Source: Gnetum montanum (Eukaryota; Streptophyta; Gnetopsida; Gnetales; Gnetaceae). From it: a stretch of 64,000 nt of DNA. Positions 34,490 to 45,891 of this stretch are shown here, one piece after another (the first letter of the stretch is position 1; the number at the start of each line of letters is the position of its first letter). Both the position numbers and the translations under genes were made by a program. The notes under the pieces are model-generated. The model was not told the DNA's origin and did no database searches. It was given only the letters and a program-made list of their open reading frames with translations. Location of the stretch: positions 4,394 to 68,393 of the forward strand of contig MNCI01018363.1 of the NCBI GenBank assembly GCA_015680685.1, in the 5' to 3' direction.

Positions 34490-37400
34490 GTTGAAAGGAG
34501 AAGATTTGAAAAATTAAGCATGGTTGTCCATCCGATGAGGTGTTTGTTGCATTAGCTAGCTTAGGCTTGTGGAAAGATTTGACTTGTTGTACATTGACCA
34601 GCAGTTTCTAGTCTAGGCTCTAAGGTTTGCAAATCATCATGGCCCCAGAAGGAAAAGTTTCATAAATTATATAAGGTCCTTCTCTGAATGTTTGGAACTT
34701 AGTTCATTGAGGTACGTGTGTGCGGTTCTAGTCAAGGACTTTATCTTCTTGTTGAAATTTGACTTTCCTAATTCTAAGGTCATGGCATTTTTTGTTAAAT
34801 GTCTTATTCAACTCGATAGATGATAGGGCCACTAATCATTGTTTTTCTAACAAGTTAAGATTTAATAGTCTTTCTTTTTGTGCTAGACTTAAATCAAGGT
34901 CAAGCCATAGTCTATTGAAAGTGTATAGAGCTCAAATTGAACAGGAAGTGTTGGTAATTTTCCATACATTAGCTTATAGGAAGAGTAGCCTATAGGCAAT
35001 TTCCATGTTGAGGGGTAGGCTTAGAAGGAATCATTAAGTTTTGTGCTCTAGTCTTTCCTATATTTGTTGAAAATCCTTGTTAGGATCTTTATGATTTTCT
35101 TATTTGTAACCTCAACTTGACCATTGGGTTGGGGGTGGTAGGGTGTTATTAGTTTATGTTTAACTCCTAACCGTTGCATAAGCTTTAGAAAAGTAATGCT
35201 TGTAAATTAAGTTCTATTGTAAGATATTAATGCACATGACACACTAAAGGTATTTACAACATTTTATTATACAAAGCAAGTAGTGGTAGAATATGTATAG
35301 TTAGTGATGGCTGCTACTTCTTCCCATTTCATACAATAGTCAACAATGACTATGATGTATGCCTTTCTATTTGACATGGGTGTGATGGGACCCATGAAAT
35401 CTATGCCCCAAATGTCAAATGGTTCTAGTGGTTGAATCCATTGTTAAGGTCCCTCCATTCAAGTAGTCATTCCACCATCTCGTTGATATCGTTTACAAGA
35501 GTGGACATATTGGTGAGTATCCTTGAAGATTATTGGCCAAGAGTACCTGACCATTAGGATTTTAATGGTTGCGCATCCCCTAGCATAGTGGCCCCCACAA
35601 GGATTCTCATGAACATCCTAGATAACACATAGTTGGTTAGCATCAGGAACACACCATCGAACTAGGCCATCGACACACACCTTGTAGAGGTATCCATTGA
35701 TCTCCATTAATTATTTTACTTGGTGAGGAAACTGTTGTTTCTTTCAGTGGTCCAACCCTTTTGGCACCTCTTAAGTGAGCAAATAGGTGAGAATGCCATC
35801 TTACCATTTAGGCTTATTAGGCAATTATTCAATTATAGCCTCAAAAAAGAGAAGTTCATTAGGAAACACATTAGATAGTGGGCTCTACCATTGACCACAT
35901 TCTCAATTTCCTTTCTATCTGCCTTCATGAGATTGAACTCCTATAAGATCACCAACCACCATATGACATGAGGGCTCATCTTCAGCTTGTTTATCAGGAA
36001 GCGAATGGTGCTATGATCTATGTGCATAAAAACTTTGTATCAAGCACATAATACTTGAACTTTTTGAGAGTAAATACCACTACCATCAATTCTTTTTCTC
36101 TGGTGATATAGTTCAGTTGTGCACCCACAATGCTTCATCTTATGTAGTGGATGTAGTATGGACATTTCTTATCATCCATTTACATAAACATAGCTCCCAA
36201 GACATAATTTGATGCATTTTTCATAACATGAAATGGTCTAGACCAATTAGGTGCTTATAGAATTGGAGTTTCTATAAGTTTCTCTTTCAACTGTTGGAAT
36301 GCTTTTTCACATTATTTGGTCCAAATAAATGGAGCATCTTTCTTCGTCAACTCAACCACTGGTTTTGTGATCTAAGAGAAATTCTCTATGAATCATCAGT
36401 ACTAACCAGTGTGTCCAAGGAATGACTAAACATATTTGATAGTTTTTGGTTGGTAGGTTATTCCTTAGATGACCCTTATTTTTTAGGGTCTACATCAATT
36501 CCTGCTTATGAGATTTGATGCCCCAATACAATGCCCTCCTAGACCATTAGATGACTCTTTTTCCAATTGAGTTGAAGATTCATTTCAACACATCTCTTTA
36601 GTACTTTCTCAAGGTGGTCCAAGGGTTGCTCAAATGTAGCTCCATAGGTGGAGAAGTCATTCATGAAGACTTCCATACCACTACTAAGTTTTTGTTGAAA
36701 AATGCTAAGGACTGAGCATTGGAATGTAATAGGAGCATTCCACAAACAAAAAGGCATCTTACGATATGCAGAAGTCCCCCAAGAACCCATGAACATTGTT
36801 TTGGCCTAGTCTTGTGTAATCTAGATTTGGTTATAACCATTATAACCATCTAGAAAACTATAGTATCAATGCCAAGATATTGTGTCTAGCACTTGATCAA
36901 GGAATGGTAATAGAAAATGGTTCTTGAATGTTGCGATATTTAATAGACAAAAATCAATGTAGACCCACTATTTTTCCCCTTTCTTTGACACAATCATGAG
37001 TGGGCTAATCCACTCACTATCCACAATGGGATAAATGAACTCCACCTTGAGGAGTTTTTTATTTCCTTCTTGATGATCTACTTTAATTTGGGGTTCAATC
37101 GCCTTTGTGGCTACCTCTTTCGATTTATGGCCCGGTCGATGTAGATATGATGCTGGCATATCCTAGGATCAATACCTGTGAGTTCAGAATATGAACAAAC
37201 AAATGTTGTTGCACTTTTCAACAACTTTTAACAACATCTATTTCTATTTTGGAGCAATATTAGCAGTGATTATTAGTAGCTTTCCATTTTTTAAGAATAC
37301 ATATTCCATGCTAACAAGTAGTGTTTTTAATTCAAGGGGCTCTTGTTTAAAATTATCAAGAATTTCTAAATCTCCCCAATAGGTATCATCATTTTTTTTA

Positions 37401-37558
37401 TTAGAGAGTTGGTGATGAACTTGCTCTAGTTCATCCATGCTAGTGACATTTGCACATGTTAGGTACTCAGTTGATTTCATGCAAAGTGTGCTCTTTAAAA
37501 TTGTTGTAGTAATAATAATACATGATAAGACACTAAGGTTTATTCCAATGATTTTCAA
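34490..37558 (-). pseudogene. Element E pol: RT, RNase H region and integrase, decayed
   Basis: From the right: the linker FKQEPLELKTLLVSMEYVF (37300-37400), then RT with IEPQIKVDHQEGNKKLLKV, FIYPIVDSEWISPLMIVSKK (36968-37110), AYRKMPFCLWNAPITFQ and VFMNDFSTYGATFEQPLDHL (36600-36780). The catalytic YMDD-type motif reads FMND, so the second Asp pair is damaged. Integrase follows: [20 protein letters not shown] and [15 protein letters not shown] (about 35310-35420), then LGVKHKLITPYHPQPNGQVE (about 35110-35170). The residues fit the D-D-E core region. The RNase H region lies between (about 35900-36500) but is poorly readable. Many stops and shifts show that it is inactive. The family is the Tat/Athila type. 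Confidence 0.85.
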
Positions 37559-37597
37559 TAATTTTCACTAAATAATAAATAGTGCATATAATAACTA

Positions 37598-37620
37598 AAG
37601 GTCCCTAGCAACAGTGCCAA
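37598..37620 (-). other. Primer-binding site of element E (tRNA-Asp type)
   Basis: The minus strand reads TTGGCACTGTTGCTAGGGAC, directly next to the LTR end TCTCATCA. Confidence 0.75.
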
Positions 37621-38455
37621 TGATGAGAGACGAGGTAACTCTACACCCAACCATATGAATTACAAGCATTCATGCATGATCTAGTCAAACTCCGTAGACC
37701 TTAAGTTCCTAAGTACATCAGTTTTAGGAAGTGAAATCTAATTGGAATGATCGTTGTATTCTTAGTTTCACATGTGAGGTACAAGTGTATGGTTAAGTGC
37801 AACTAAGGTATATGATTTTTATCATTTTATATTTTATAATTTTAATAGCCTAGAACAAGAATGAAAGGTAGAGGAATTTAATATCTAATTAATCTACTAC
37901 CTAACTAGCCTAACACAAGTACCCATTTCCACTCTCTAGACACATCCTGAATGCATATAACATTGTTGGGTTATCAAACATTAAGGGTTTATAGGTTACC
38001 AAGTTCTACACGTATGCTCAAAGTGGTTATGCTTGTGTTATTAATAATTGGAAATTAAAGTGCATTAAAGTAAAGTACATGAATATTAAATGTGTTAAAA
38101 TAAACATTAATCTATTCTCAGTGCTGCAAGGATTATCAAAAGGGCTCATCTTTATTTTCATCACATTGCTATGCTTAATTATATTAGTGCTTGAACAAAT
38201 ATTTGTACACACTTAGATTCTTACTATGGGCACTCAGAAATATTCTATCTATGGAATGGCTAAACTATAAGAACTTCATTACTCTATAACAAAAAAATTA
38301 ATTGAAAATAGTGTACCCAAGAACTATATTTATAGGTTGGCATATACCCCACGATATTGGATATTTGACATTACATCTTGAATTTTGATATCAAGTATAT
38401 CAAAGCTCCAATATCATGTATTCGATATTAGAGCATATCTAAACATGATTCATCA
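37621..38455 (-). repeat. Element E 5' LTR
   Basis: It is 835 bp with ends TGATG...CATCA. U3 (right side, minus strand) contains GATATTGG, TATCGAATAC-like and CCAATATCG words. A TATA-like word TATATTTATAGG lies near 38325. Confidence 0.8.
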
Positions 38456-40408
38456 AAAATTTTTATGGATTTTAGAATATAAGAAACAAAATAGAAATAA
38501 AGACACATGCATTGTAATCCCTCTTGGGAATAGGTGTACTATCACACAAAATGTAATGTAATAAAAATGAATATTAGTCACAATTTCAATGGCTCAATAC
38601 CAAACTATATAGTTGAGACCTCTTTAGGCAATGATGAATCATCATAGCTTAAGAAAATGAGAACTAAATAAATTTTTTTTTTATTTTTAATGTTTAATAT
38701 TTTTTAGTGATTTAGTGTTTAAGGCATAAATGATAAAAAAAAAAAGAAAAACCATAAGCTTTACTCATCACATAAACATTAGACTCCGTATTGACCAAAT
38801 GGTTCCAAGCTACATAAGTAAGGTAGCACTCTGACAGAGTCTAGCTACACTTATGAAAGTGATGATTCAAAACACATACAAGACAAGGAAGGAAATATAT
38901 TTACCTAAGGAGGAAGAGCTCTTCATCTAAAATTAGATGCTAAAAGATAAATGAAAATACTCAAACGAAGTTATTCCATGTGAAAGCTCATCTTGGGTAT
39001 TTATAATTTCTATGACCCAATCGTAGAGGTTCACTAGTGCTTAGGCATTAAGAGAGGTTTGTCCGAGTAGCCTAGTTATACCAAGATCACACCAGAGATG
39101 ATAGGCTTGTAAAGGGGCCAAACTAGGCCTATAATGAAGGTATGTTAGCATCCCTGTGTTGACACAAGGTAGTTAGCACATCCTTACCCTACACACTTCA
39201 CTGACCCAAATTTGGGTGAGAGACAAAATGCCAAAGAATATGTTGAAAGGTTCCTAAGGTTCCCAAACAAGGTTGGAAATATCTTAGGAAGCCTAAAACA
39301 TACACCAAACCTGCAAGTGTGAAATGGAAGTCTATGATGCAATCTAGAGGTAGAAACCTCAACCATATGCATGAAAAGCATAAACACAAGGTGTGAAATA
39401 CTTCCCAAGTCTAGGGCTTACAATCAACTTACAAAATGCTACTAAACAACTGATTACTTACATCTCAACAACTACAACCACAACCAATAGAAATCATACT
39501 TCAACTATGGATAGCAATCTTAAATTTAAAAATAGAAGTAAAATTCATACAATATAAACACTTTTGAAAAAAAATATTCATTGAAAGAGAGGCTTTTATG
39601 GAAAATGCTTAACCATAATTTTTGGAAAATAAATAAATAAATAACAAAGAAATTTAAAAAAATCACTTGACTATGGGATGGTCCATTTTCTAAACTATAA
39701 AAACATGACAAGGCAAGGTTTAGGTCATGGTGTAAGTAAATGTCAAAGTGTTATTATTGGCATCATCTTGGATCCTTGATTTCTCTACGTTACTTATCCA
39801 AATTAAGTGCAAAAACAAGTAACATTTGATTACAAATTGAAGTTATTGATTCCTAAAAAAATTAGCTAAGACAAAAAAAACTTCCTTGGTATGGCTAAAG
39901 ATTTTGTAAGAATAAGGAGTAATCATGACCTCATGAATAGCATATGCAAGGTTGACATCAATGCTCATCATATTATTCATCATCACATAGAAAGCCTATG
40001 TAATCCTGCATTTGTAACTTTATGGTCCTTAGTTGCCTACATTCTAATAATAGAGCTTGTGGCATGGTAATCAATATTTCAATCCTAGTCCTAGAAATCA
40101 TCAAAATGCCTCCATATCTCAAATCTATGAGATATACATTGATACTTAATTGCTCATGATATGAAGTCCCATGTTTGTAGCAAGCTTTATAATCATATGA
40201 AAATAGGGGCTTAGTGGCTTATTACATCCTCTATGGTGGGAATGTAGTATAACATGAGCATATCCAACTATACATTTAGCAAATTTTGTGTATAATATTA
40301 AATAATGAAGTTGAAGTAGTTTAGCATTGGTTCTATGTTTTTGGAAAATCCTACCTTGCATAGCTCTAGAGTAGCTTTGGTCTATCATGAGACTACAATT
40401 GGGATTTG
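38456..40408. other. Stretch with no recognisable gene
   Basis: AT-rich sequence with homopolymer runs near 38665-38740 and 39570-39660. Minus-strand open frames at 40146-40445 and 39184-39408 have no similarity I recognise, and they partly cross into the neighbouring repeat. Confidence 0.4.
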
Positions 40409-40887
40409 TTGATGCCAACATCACCCATGTTAGGCATAGGGCCATAGGTTACTAGATAAGTTCACAAGATGTATTTCCAAAAGTATTGATTTCAAAGTCT
40501 ATTGTTAGTGCCTTTAAAAAATGAAGTATTTACTTAGAGATAAAACTATTTATTTAAAATCTTACTTGCAGGGTACATACCTTTGGTTCCAATAACCACA
40601 CTTTAGTATCCTTCCTTTTATAATTTCTATGTTTAATTGTACTACTTCTTAACCTACATTTATTTCCATTTTCAATAATATGTTAAAACTTAAAAGAGCC
40701 CATGTTGAAGTGGTGGCTCTCTTTATGGTGATTACTGACACTTTTTGGCATGTCTGTTATGGATTTTTTTAGTAAAATTTGCAATTTCACCTTAATCACC
40801 ATTAGTTTGCTATCTCTTTTTACCACACATATTAAATTATCACTTTCAATTCCATACGAAGCAACTGATTAGAACATGGAAATGTAG

Positions 40888-41290
40888 GTGATTAAAGGGA
40901 TTCTAAGAATGGCCTCTGTCATTTCCTTTACCTTCAAGGAAGCCATGGAAGATGTGAGGTACAAAAGTTACATTATTTTGAAAGGGTGGGAAGTTATGCC
41001 TTTGTTTAGAGTCATCCATCACAACCTTGATTTTTATGAGGAACCTTCTAGGTTCAACCCTAGCAGATTCGAGAAAAATTTGAAACCCACCACTTACCTG
41101 ACCTTCAGAAAGAAAGTCCACTCTTGCCCTGGCAATGAGCTCACTAAGGTGGAAATGCTAGTATTCATTCATCATGTTACCATAACATACAGATGAAAAT
41201 TTATAAGGAAAATAATAGGAATTTAGTATGGGCTATTCCTAGTTCCCTGAGAGGGGCTACCAGTCAAGATCATGATCAAGAATCTGGCAA
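40888..41290 (+). pseudogene. CYP707A: CYP707A-like cytochrome P450 fragment, copy 1
   Basis: The open stretch reads LRMASVISFTFKEAMEDV, KGWEVMPLFRVIHHN, EPSRFNPSRFE and HSCPGNELTKVEMLVFIHH, then GI.YG and P...GLP-like pieces. These are the C-terminal part of plant abscisic acid 8'-hydroxylase, from the K-helix through the heme-binding loop to the C-terminus. The heme-loop Cys is retained, but the loop glycine (FGNG in the family) is replaced and the ExxR glutamate is lost (KGILR). Nothing upstream of the K-helix is present. A full P450 has about 470 residues; here there are about 130. It is a fragment with no expected enzyme activity. Confidence 0.85.
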
Positions 41291-41800
41291 GTGAGCATAA
41301 CTAGTCATGGCAATCATGCAGATGTTACATGACATGGAGAAGGTGGAGAACGTGGTGAACATGGTGGTAGAATGTGGTGGACATTACATCAACTAGGAGT
41401 TGTTATAAAAGTCTTGGCAATGGGACTAGGGCAAGGGGGATCTCTAGGCTCTTAACCTCTCTCTTCCCCAACCTGTGATAGTAGTGATAATGGATGTCAA
41501 TGGGCATGAACAATAGTGAATGATGGAAGTGTGTAGTAGCAAACAACATGTGCATGGTAGGCGACATCAATGGTACTAGGTAGATGGAGATGCATGATGT
41601 ATAGGTAAGTAGATGTTAGCAGTGCGAATGACAGTGGTCATAGTAGTGGATAGTGGCAGTGTGTATCAATGACTAGAACAACATGTGTGACAATCAATAA
41701 CAACATCAGTAGTAGCTAGCAACTAGTGGGAAATAGTGATAGTAGCCAGCAGCAATGGCAATAGTCACACCAATAACCATAAGAGATAGCACATCTCTCT

Positions 41801-41848
41801 CCCTCTCTTTACATCATCTCCCTCTCTTTACATCATCTCCCTCTCTTT
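41801..41848 (+). repeat. 19-bp tandem repeat, 2.5 copies
   Basis: CCCTCTCTTTACATCATCT is repeated twice plus a partial third unit. The second copy of the large repeat (near 57355) has only one unit, so the array expanded in copy 1. Confidence 0.85.
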
Positions 41849-42184
41849 CCCATGTGGTTTGAAGAAGAGGAGCCACTCTCATTTTGAATGAGAGAAGGTA
41901 GTACGTAGTAATAAAAAGTAATAATAATAAAAAACCAAAGGGAATTTTAAAATTTACATTTAATAGTTAGTTTATTGTTTTCTCATCAACCCTTAAAATT
42001 TAAGATAGTTGTTCGATTTAAATTTTCTCAATTTTCTAGGTTGAATTACCTTTTGGAACACTACATTGCCATTTCTAGTTGAGACTATTTCTTAGTTTCC
42101 ATATCCATATGGAAGGCTCCTTAGGTAATAGTCTCTCTAAATAAATTTTTTTTAGTGTTCATGTCTCCAAAATTTATGCATCAA

Positions 42185-43029
42185 TACCTTTTTGGTGCTA
42201 GAAGGAGGGTTGCTTTCGAACCTCTATTTTCCATTTATATTTCTAAAAATATTAGTTTTTCTATTCTTTCCCATTGATTTGAACCATATGTTTCTATTTT
42301 TGCTTTCCTCCTTTTGATTCTATTTCTATTCTTAGTTACTAGTTTATAGGTTTTGAAAATTTCTAATTTTTTCTAGTTTCTTAAAATTTCTATTGACTAT
42401 TCTTGTTAACATTCATCAATTTTCAGTTCCTGTTTTCTTATTCTGAAAATCCAATTTATTTTTCTATTTTAGTTTCTAATTAGGTTTCCTAAAACCTATA
42501 GTGGCCTATTTTTGATACTGGTTCTAGTTAATGGTTGCCTATTTTTAGTTTTATCACTTTATTTTAGTTTCATTTTCAGATCTCCAAACCTTCTTTTCCT
42601 CGTTCTATTGATTACTTCATTTTAGCAGTCCTTACGTTAGTTCTATCTTTGGTAAGGTGGTGTTCTCATTCATTACATCATTCTGTTCAAATTTACTTTT
42701 CTAAAATTTTGCATTTTACTATTTTTCTTTTAAATTTTATATATATTGAAATTTCAATTTTTCTTTTAAAGATAAAAATATATAAAATATAGTATTTAAA
42801 TTTTTTTATCTTATTTAATTTTACAGGTTTCTAGCATTTATATTTCAAAGTCTTTCATTTTATGAGTCAGATCTTCCATAGATAATCTCAACAAAGAGCT
42901 CTTACTCCTACCCCTAATCGGCCAGCTACCTATCATTTTACTTTAAGAAAATAACAAGCTTTGTGAATTCCAAGCTTTATCCCTAGAAGAACTCGAACTA
43001 GGATGGTAGCCAATTAGCCCCTAGCACCC
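42185..43029. other. AT-rich stretch with no recognisable gene
   Basis: T-rich sequence with repeated TTTCTA and TTTTAG words. It probably includes the 5' part of element G, but no LTR or PBS could be made out. Confidence 0.35.
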
Positions 43030-43166
43030 TTGGTAAGCAACCCTTTTAACTTCACCAACTATCACGATATTTTAAAAGTACTTCAAAAGATAAATTTGTT
43101 CTTCAATCCCACAACCCCTACTAGTGATGCTTGCAAACATATACAATGTTCTGAAATGTTACTAGG
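43030..43166 (+). pseudogene. Element G gag, left part
   Basis: One open frame reads FTNYHDILKVLQKINLFFNPTTPTSDACKH up to the insertion site of element F. It joins, with a frame change, to HPYIFQNNIA and AFVTTFKSKANQWF on the other side, the beginning of a Ty3/gypsy gag core. The assignment rests mainly on the right-hand part. Confidence 0.5.
43162..43166. other. Target-site duplication of element F, left (CTAGG)
   Basis: CTAGG lies immediately before the LTR start TGATGAG and is repeated at 51609-51613, immediately after the LTR end CTCATCA. Confidence 0.85.
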
Positions 43167-43652
43167 TGATGAGTCGTGTTTTCGGCGACTGTGATATCGC
43201 GTAGTATGCGATATTGCAGCCCAACCCACGATATCGCATACATGATATCGTGGCCTATCTCCTCATCTATAAATAAGAGGTAGATAGATGAGTTTAGGCA
43301 TCTAGTTTTTAGTCCCTTAGCCAAACTATTGTAGTTTTTCCTTCTTAGAGTTAGAATTATTTCCCAGTGTATGCCTGCAGTGTGGTGAATGTAATTGTAC
43401 AACATCCTATATTCAAGTGTGGCGTACTTGGACATGCACATGACCAACAATAAAGATCGAGATTACTTCATCATTGCAGCATTCACTTAGTTTAATTATT
43501 TAATTAATTATTATTTACTACTTTCTTAATGAGTACGACTTGATTACGATCATTTAAGTGTGACTACTTGGTAACCTAGTAGCGTACCTAGGATTTGCAC
43601 TTGGTAATCCCAGTGGTAGTCGTGCACGTAGTTCAAGATGTGTATGGATAAT
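43167..43652 (+). repeat. Element F 5' LTR, 3' part lost in assembly gap
   Basis: It starts TGATGAGTCGTG. U3 has ATATCGC-type words, then TATAAATA at 43268-43275. It aligns to 50780-51300 of the 3' LTR, and the rest lies in the gap. Confidence 0.85.
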
Positions 43653-43831
43653 NNNNNNNNNNNNNNNNNNNNNNNNNNNNNNNNNNNNNNNNNNNNNNNN
43701 NNNNNNNNNNNNNNNNNNNNNNNNNNNNNNNNNNNNNNNNNNNNNNNNNNNNNNNNNNNNNNNNNNNNNNNNNNNNNNNNNNNNNNNNNNNNNNNNNNNN
43801 NNNNNNNNNNNNNNNNNNNNNNNNNNNNNNN
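43653..43831. other. Assembly gap (179 N)
   Basis: The missing sequence should hold the last ~310 bp of the LTR, the PBS and part of the leader, judged from the 3' LTR and element A. It should therefore be roughly 370 bp, about twice the N count. Confidence 0.9.
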
Positions 43832-43907
43832 AGGACTTAACGATATATATTTTAGAAATAAATAATTATAACAAGTCAAATACAAATTCACATACAACTT
43901 CATAACC

Positions 43908-45891
43908 ATGGATCTTCTAGAAGATTATAATAATGCCACACCTAGTGAGGAAGTTCATTGGAGAACCAACGAACTATATGATGATGAAGATTGGAGTACA
44001 TAACCTGAAGTGGGGATTTCTTATAAACATGAACAAAAGCAACATCATTCCAACACACGAAAGCATAAGCTACCCAATGACGATCAACCCCTACTGGCCA
44101 CTACAAGCTTAACACAAATACAAGAGGCTATTCGAATCTCACGTAGGCATCATAAAGAGAGTCGTCTACCCAAGCTCAATTTAAACAACTTTTCCCATTT
44201 CTTAGGAGGCTATGATTTAGACCCATATCAGCATTTACAAGCCATCTATGATGCTTGCACATGGAATAACATTGATAATGGGTGGAAAAAACTTAAGCTC
44301 TTTCCCATGACACTCATTGGCCAAGCAAAAGTATGGTATCGATCGTCAAAACCAAATTCAATACGATGTTGGCCAACAATGGTAGAAGCCTTTAATGAAA
44401 GATATCAAACCTATGCAAGAGTGTCAGCCTTGAGGAAACAAATCCAAGAGTGGAAACAATCACAACATGAACCCTTGGACATGGCCTTAGAGAGATATTA
44501 TGCACTGTTAAACAACTATCCAAGCCATGGGTTTTTCAAGGAGAGGCTAATGTACAATATCATTAATGGACTACATAATGAAACAAGAGAGACCTTAGGA
44601 ATGTATGCCCAAGGTCAACTATATGAACTACAAACCCATCAAGTCCAAGAGCTTATTAAGTGGGTAGCGAAAGAAGAAGGAGAATTGGTTAGATGGGAGA
44701 GTGTTGAAAAACATCAATGGGACCAAAATCTCAACTTAACAAAGGTCCATGATCAATAAAAAGGAGAAATCAACCAATCACAAGGAGAAAGAACCATCTT
44801 TTCCAATACAACAAACATTAGAAGAGGTTGAGGCAAAGATCAATAAGATGTTGGAATGGATGTATCAAAAGTGTCGAGAATTTACCAATATTATTGGAGA
44901 TAGAGTTTTGACAACCTAAGAAGTAAGAAAAAACATTAGACAATCGGAAAGAAGGGATAATGAAAATAAGGGCTTAATTGCCAATCATATGTATGAATGC
45001 AACATATGCCTGTACGATCACCCCAAGGGCCAATGCCCAATATTGTTACATTTACATGAGCATTGGAAAAATACGTTACATCCAGAGTTTGTATGAAGAT
45101 ACTGTGTTCAATCACAGTGGCAACAATCCTAGTCGTGGGGGAGATCACCACTAAACTAAGGGCACCCTTTGTATCATCTATACCCAAATGCTTATCTTGT
45201 CCAACATCCTATTTCTCCAACTAGGCCAACGCACTTTATCTCACCATAGTACCATTCTCCTCAATACTATCAGCCCATGCCTTCAACATAACCACCATCT
45301 TGTGTACGTTATACTCCTCCTAACTTTCAACATTCTCAATTTTTCCCTTCTTCTACATTGCCACCAACTATTCTTAAGGTGCTTGCACCACAGCAATAAC
45401 CCATGAACATTACCTGTGCTACTACTTCCAACAGTAGTGAGAGACCTCAACAACACCGAAGGTGTCCCTTCTTTAGAAATGACCCTAAGAAGGGACAACA
45501 CAATTCTGAAGCCACTGCATCCTCCAACTCAGCACAAGTCCAACCCTATGGTGCACCCTTATCTTCAAACCCAATGCCTCATGTAACTTCATTAGGGCAA
45601 CCAACTCATGCTCCAACAATAATACGGCCAAATGAACATAGGAATGGAGAGCGACAACCTGATCCTTGCATACCATTTAACAATCTCAAACATCATAGTG
45701 GATCAACTCATTATCTGGGAACTACATCATATAAATTTCCCCACTATGCTCATTATAATCAAGTGTGTGATCCCTGATGGGGTAAGTATGACTGGCCCCC
45801 AATATTTCCAACATGCAAGGATCCTCATCTCTCATTTATCAATCCTTGCCATCCTCAACCATTTAGTTATGGGGGATATCTCCCATTCTAA
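43908..45891 (+). pseudogene. Element F gag, decayed
   Basis: ATG 43908 opens MDLLEDYNN, parallel to MSLLQDNNN of element A. A TAA at 44001 is CAA in element A. From 44010 a 249-codon stretch is open and holds the gag core: GGYDLDPYQHLQAIYDAC, WYRSSKPNSIRCWPTM, ALERYYALLNNYPSHG and TRETLGMYAQGQL. Downstream are the Cys/His motif CNICLYDHPKGQCP (about 44998-45040) and the Pro/Gln/His-rich tail to GGYLPF at 45891. Stops and shifts lie after the core. It is the best partner for comparing with element A. Confidence 0.85.

Larger units (their letters stand above)
32638..38455 (-). mobile_element. Element E: pol-bearing LTR element lacking gag, minus strand
   Basis: Reading from the right: 5' LTR (37621-38455), PBS, pol with RT, RNase H region and integrase (about 34490-37558), non-coding 3' region, polypurine tract (33301-33312), 3' LTR (to 33300). 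The pol linker starts within about 40 bp of the PBS, so gag and protease have been lost. It is the only family member here with RT and integrase. Its left boundary at 32638 is weak. Confidence 0.75.
40409..42184 (+). repeat. CYP707A-carrying repeat, copy 1
   Basis: It aligns along its full length, in the same orientation, to 55918-57726. Both copies start TTGATGCCAACATCACCC. Copy 1 ends GCATCAA, so its ends TTGATGC and GCATCAA are inverted. It includes an AT-rich left part, the P450 fragment, a G-rich segment with many GTAGTGG-like words, a 19-bp tandem repeat and an AATTTTAAAATTTACATTTA block. No transposase, LTR or clear target duplication was found. Confidence 0.7.

Noticed and set aside
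40146-40445. Minus-strand open frame of 99 codons next to the P450 repeat
   Set aside because: No family recognised. I considered PPR-like and copia-like matches and could not support either. It also crosses the repeat border at 40409.
40409-42184. Helitron or MULE identity for the CYP707A-carrying repeat
   Set aside because: No CTRR end with hairpin, no long inverted repeats and no convincing target duplication. The 7-bp inverted ends in copy 1 are too short to decide.
42960-43030. tRNA-like wording near 42975-43020 (AACTCGAACTAGGATGGTAGCC)
   Set aside because: No cloverleaf can be folded and no T-loop consensus is in the right place. I found no tRNA or rRNA gene anywhere in the window.
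43550-43909. Open frames spanning the N gap on both strands
   Set aside because: They are open only because runs of N contain no stop codons; the flanks are LTR and leader sequence.
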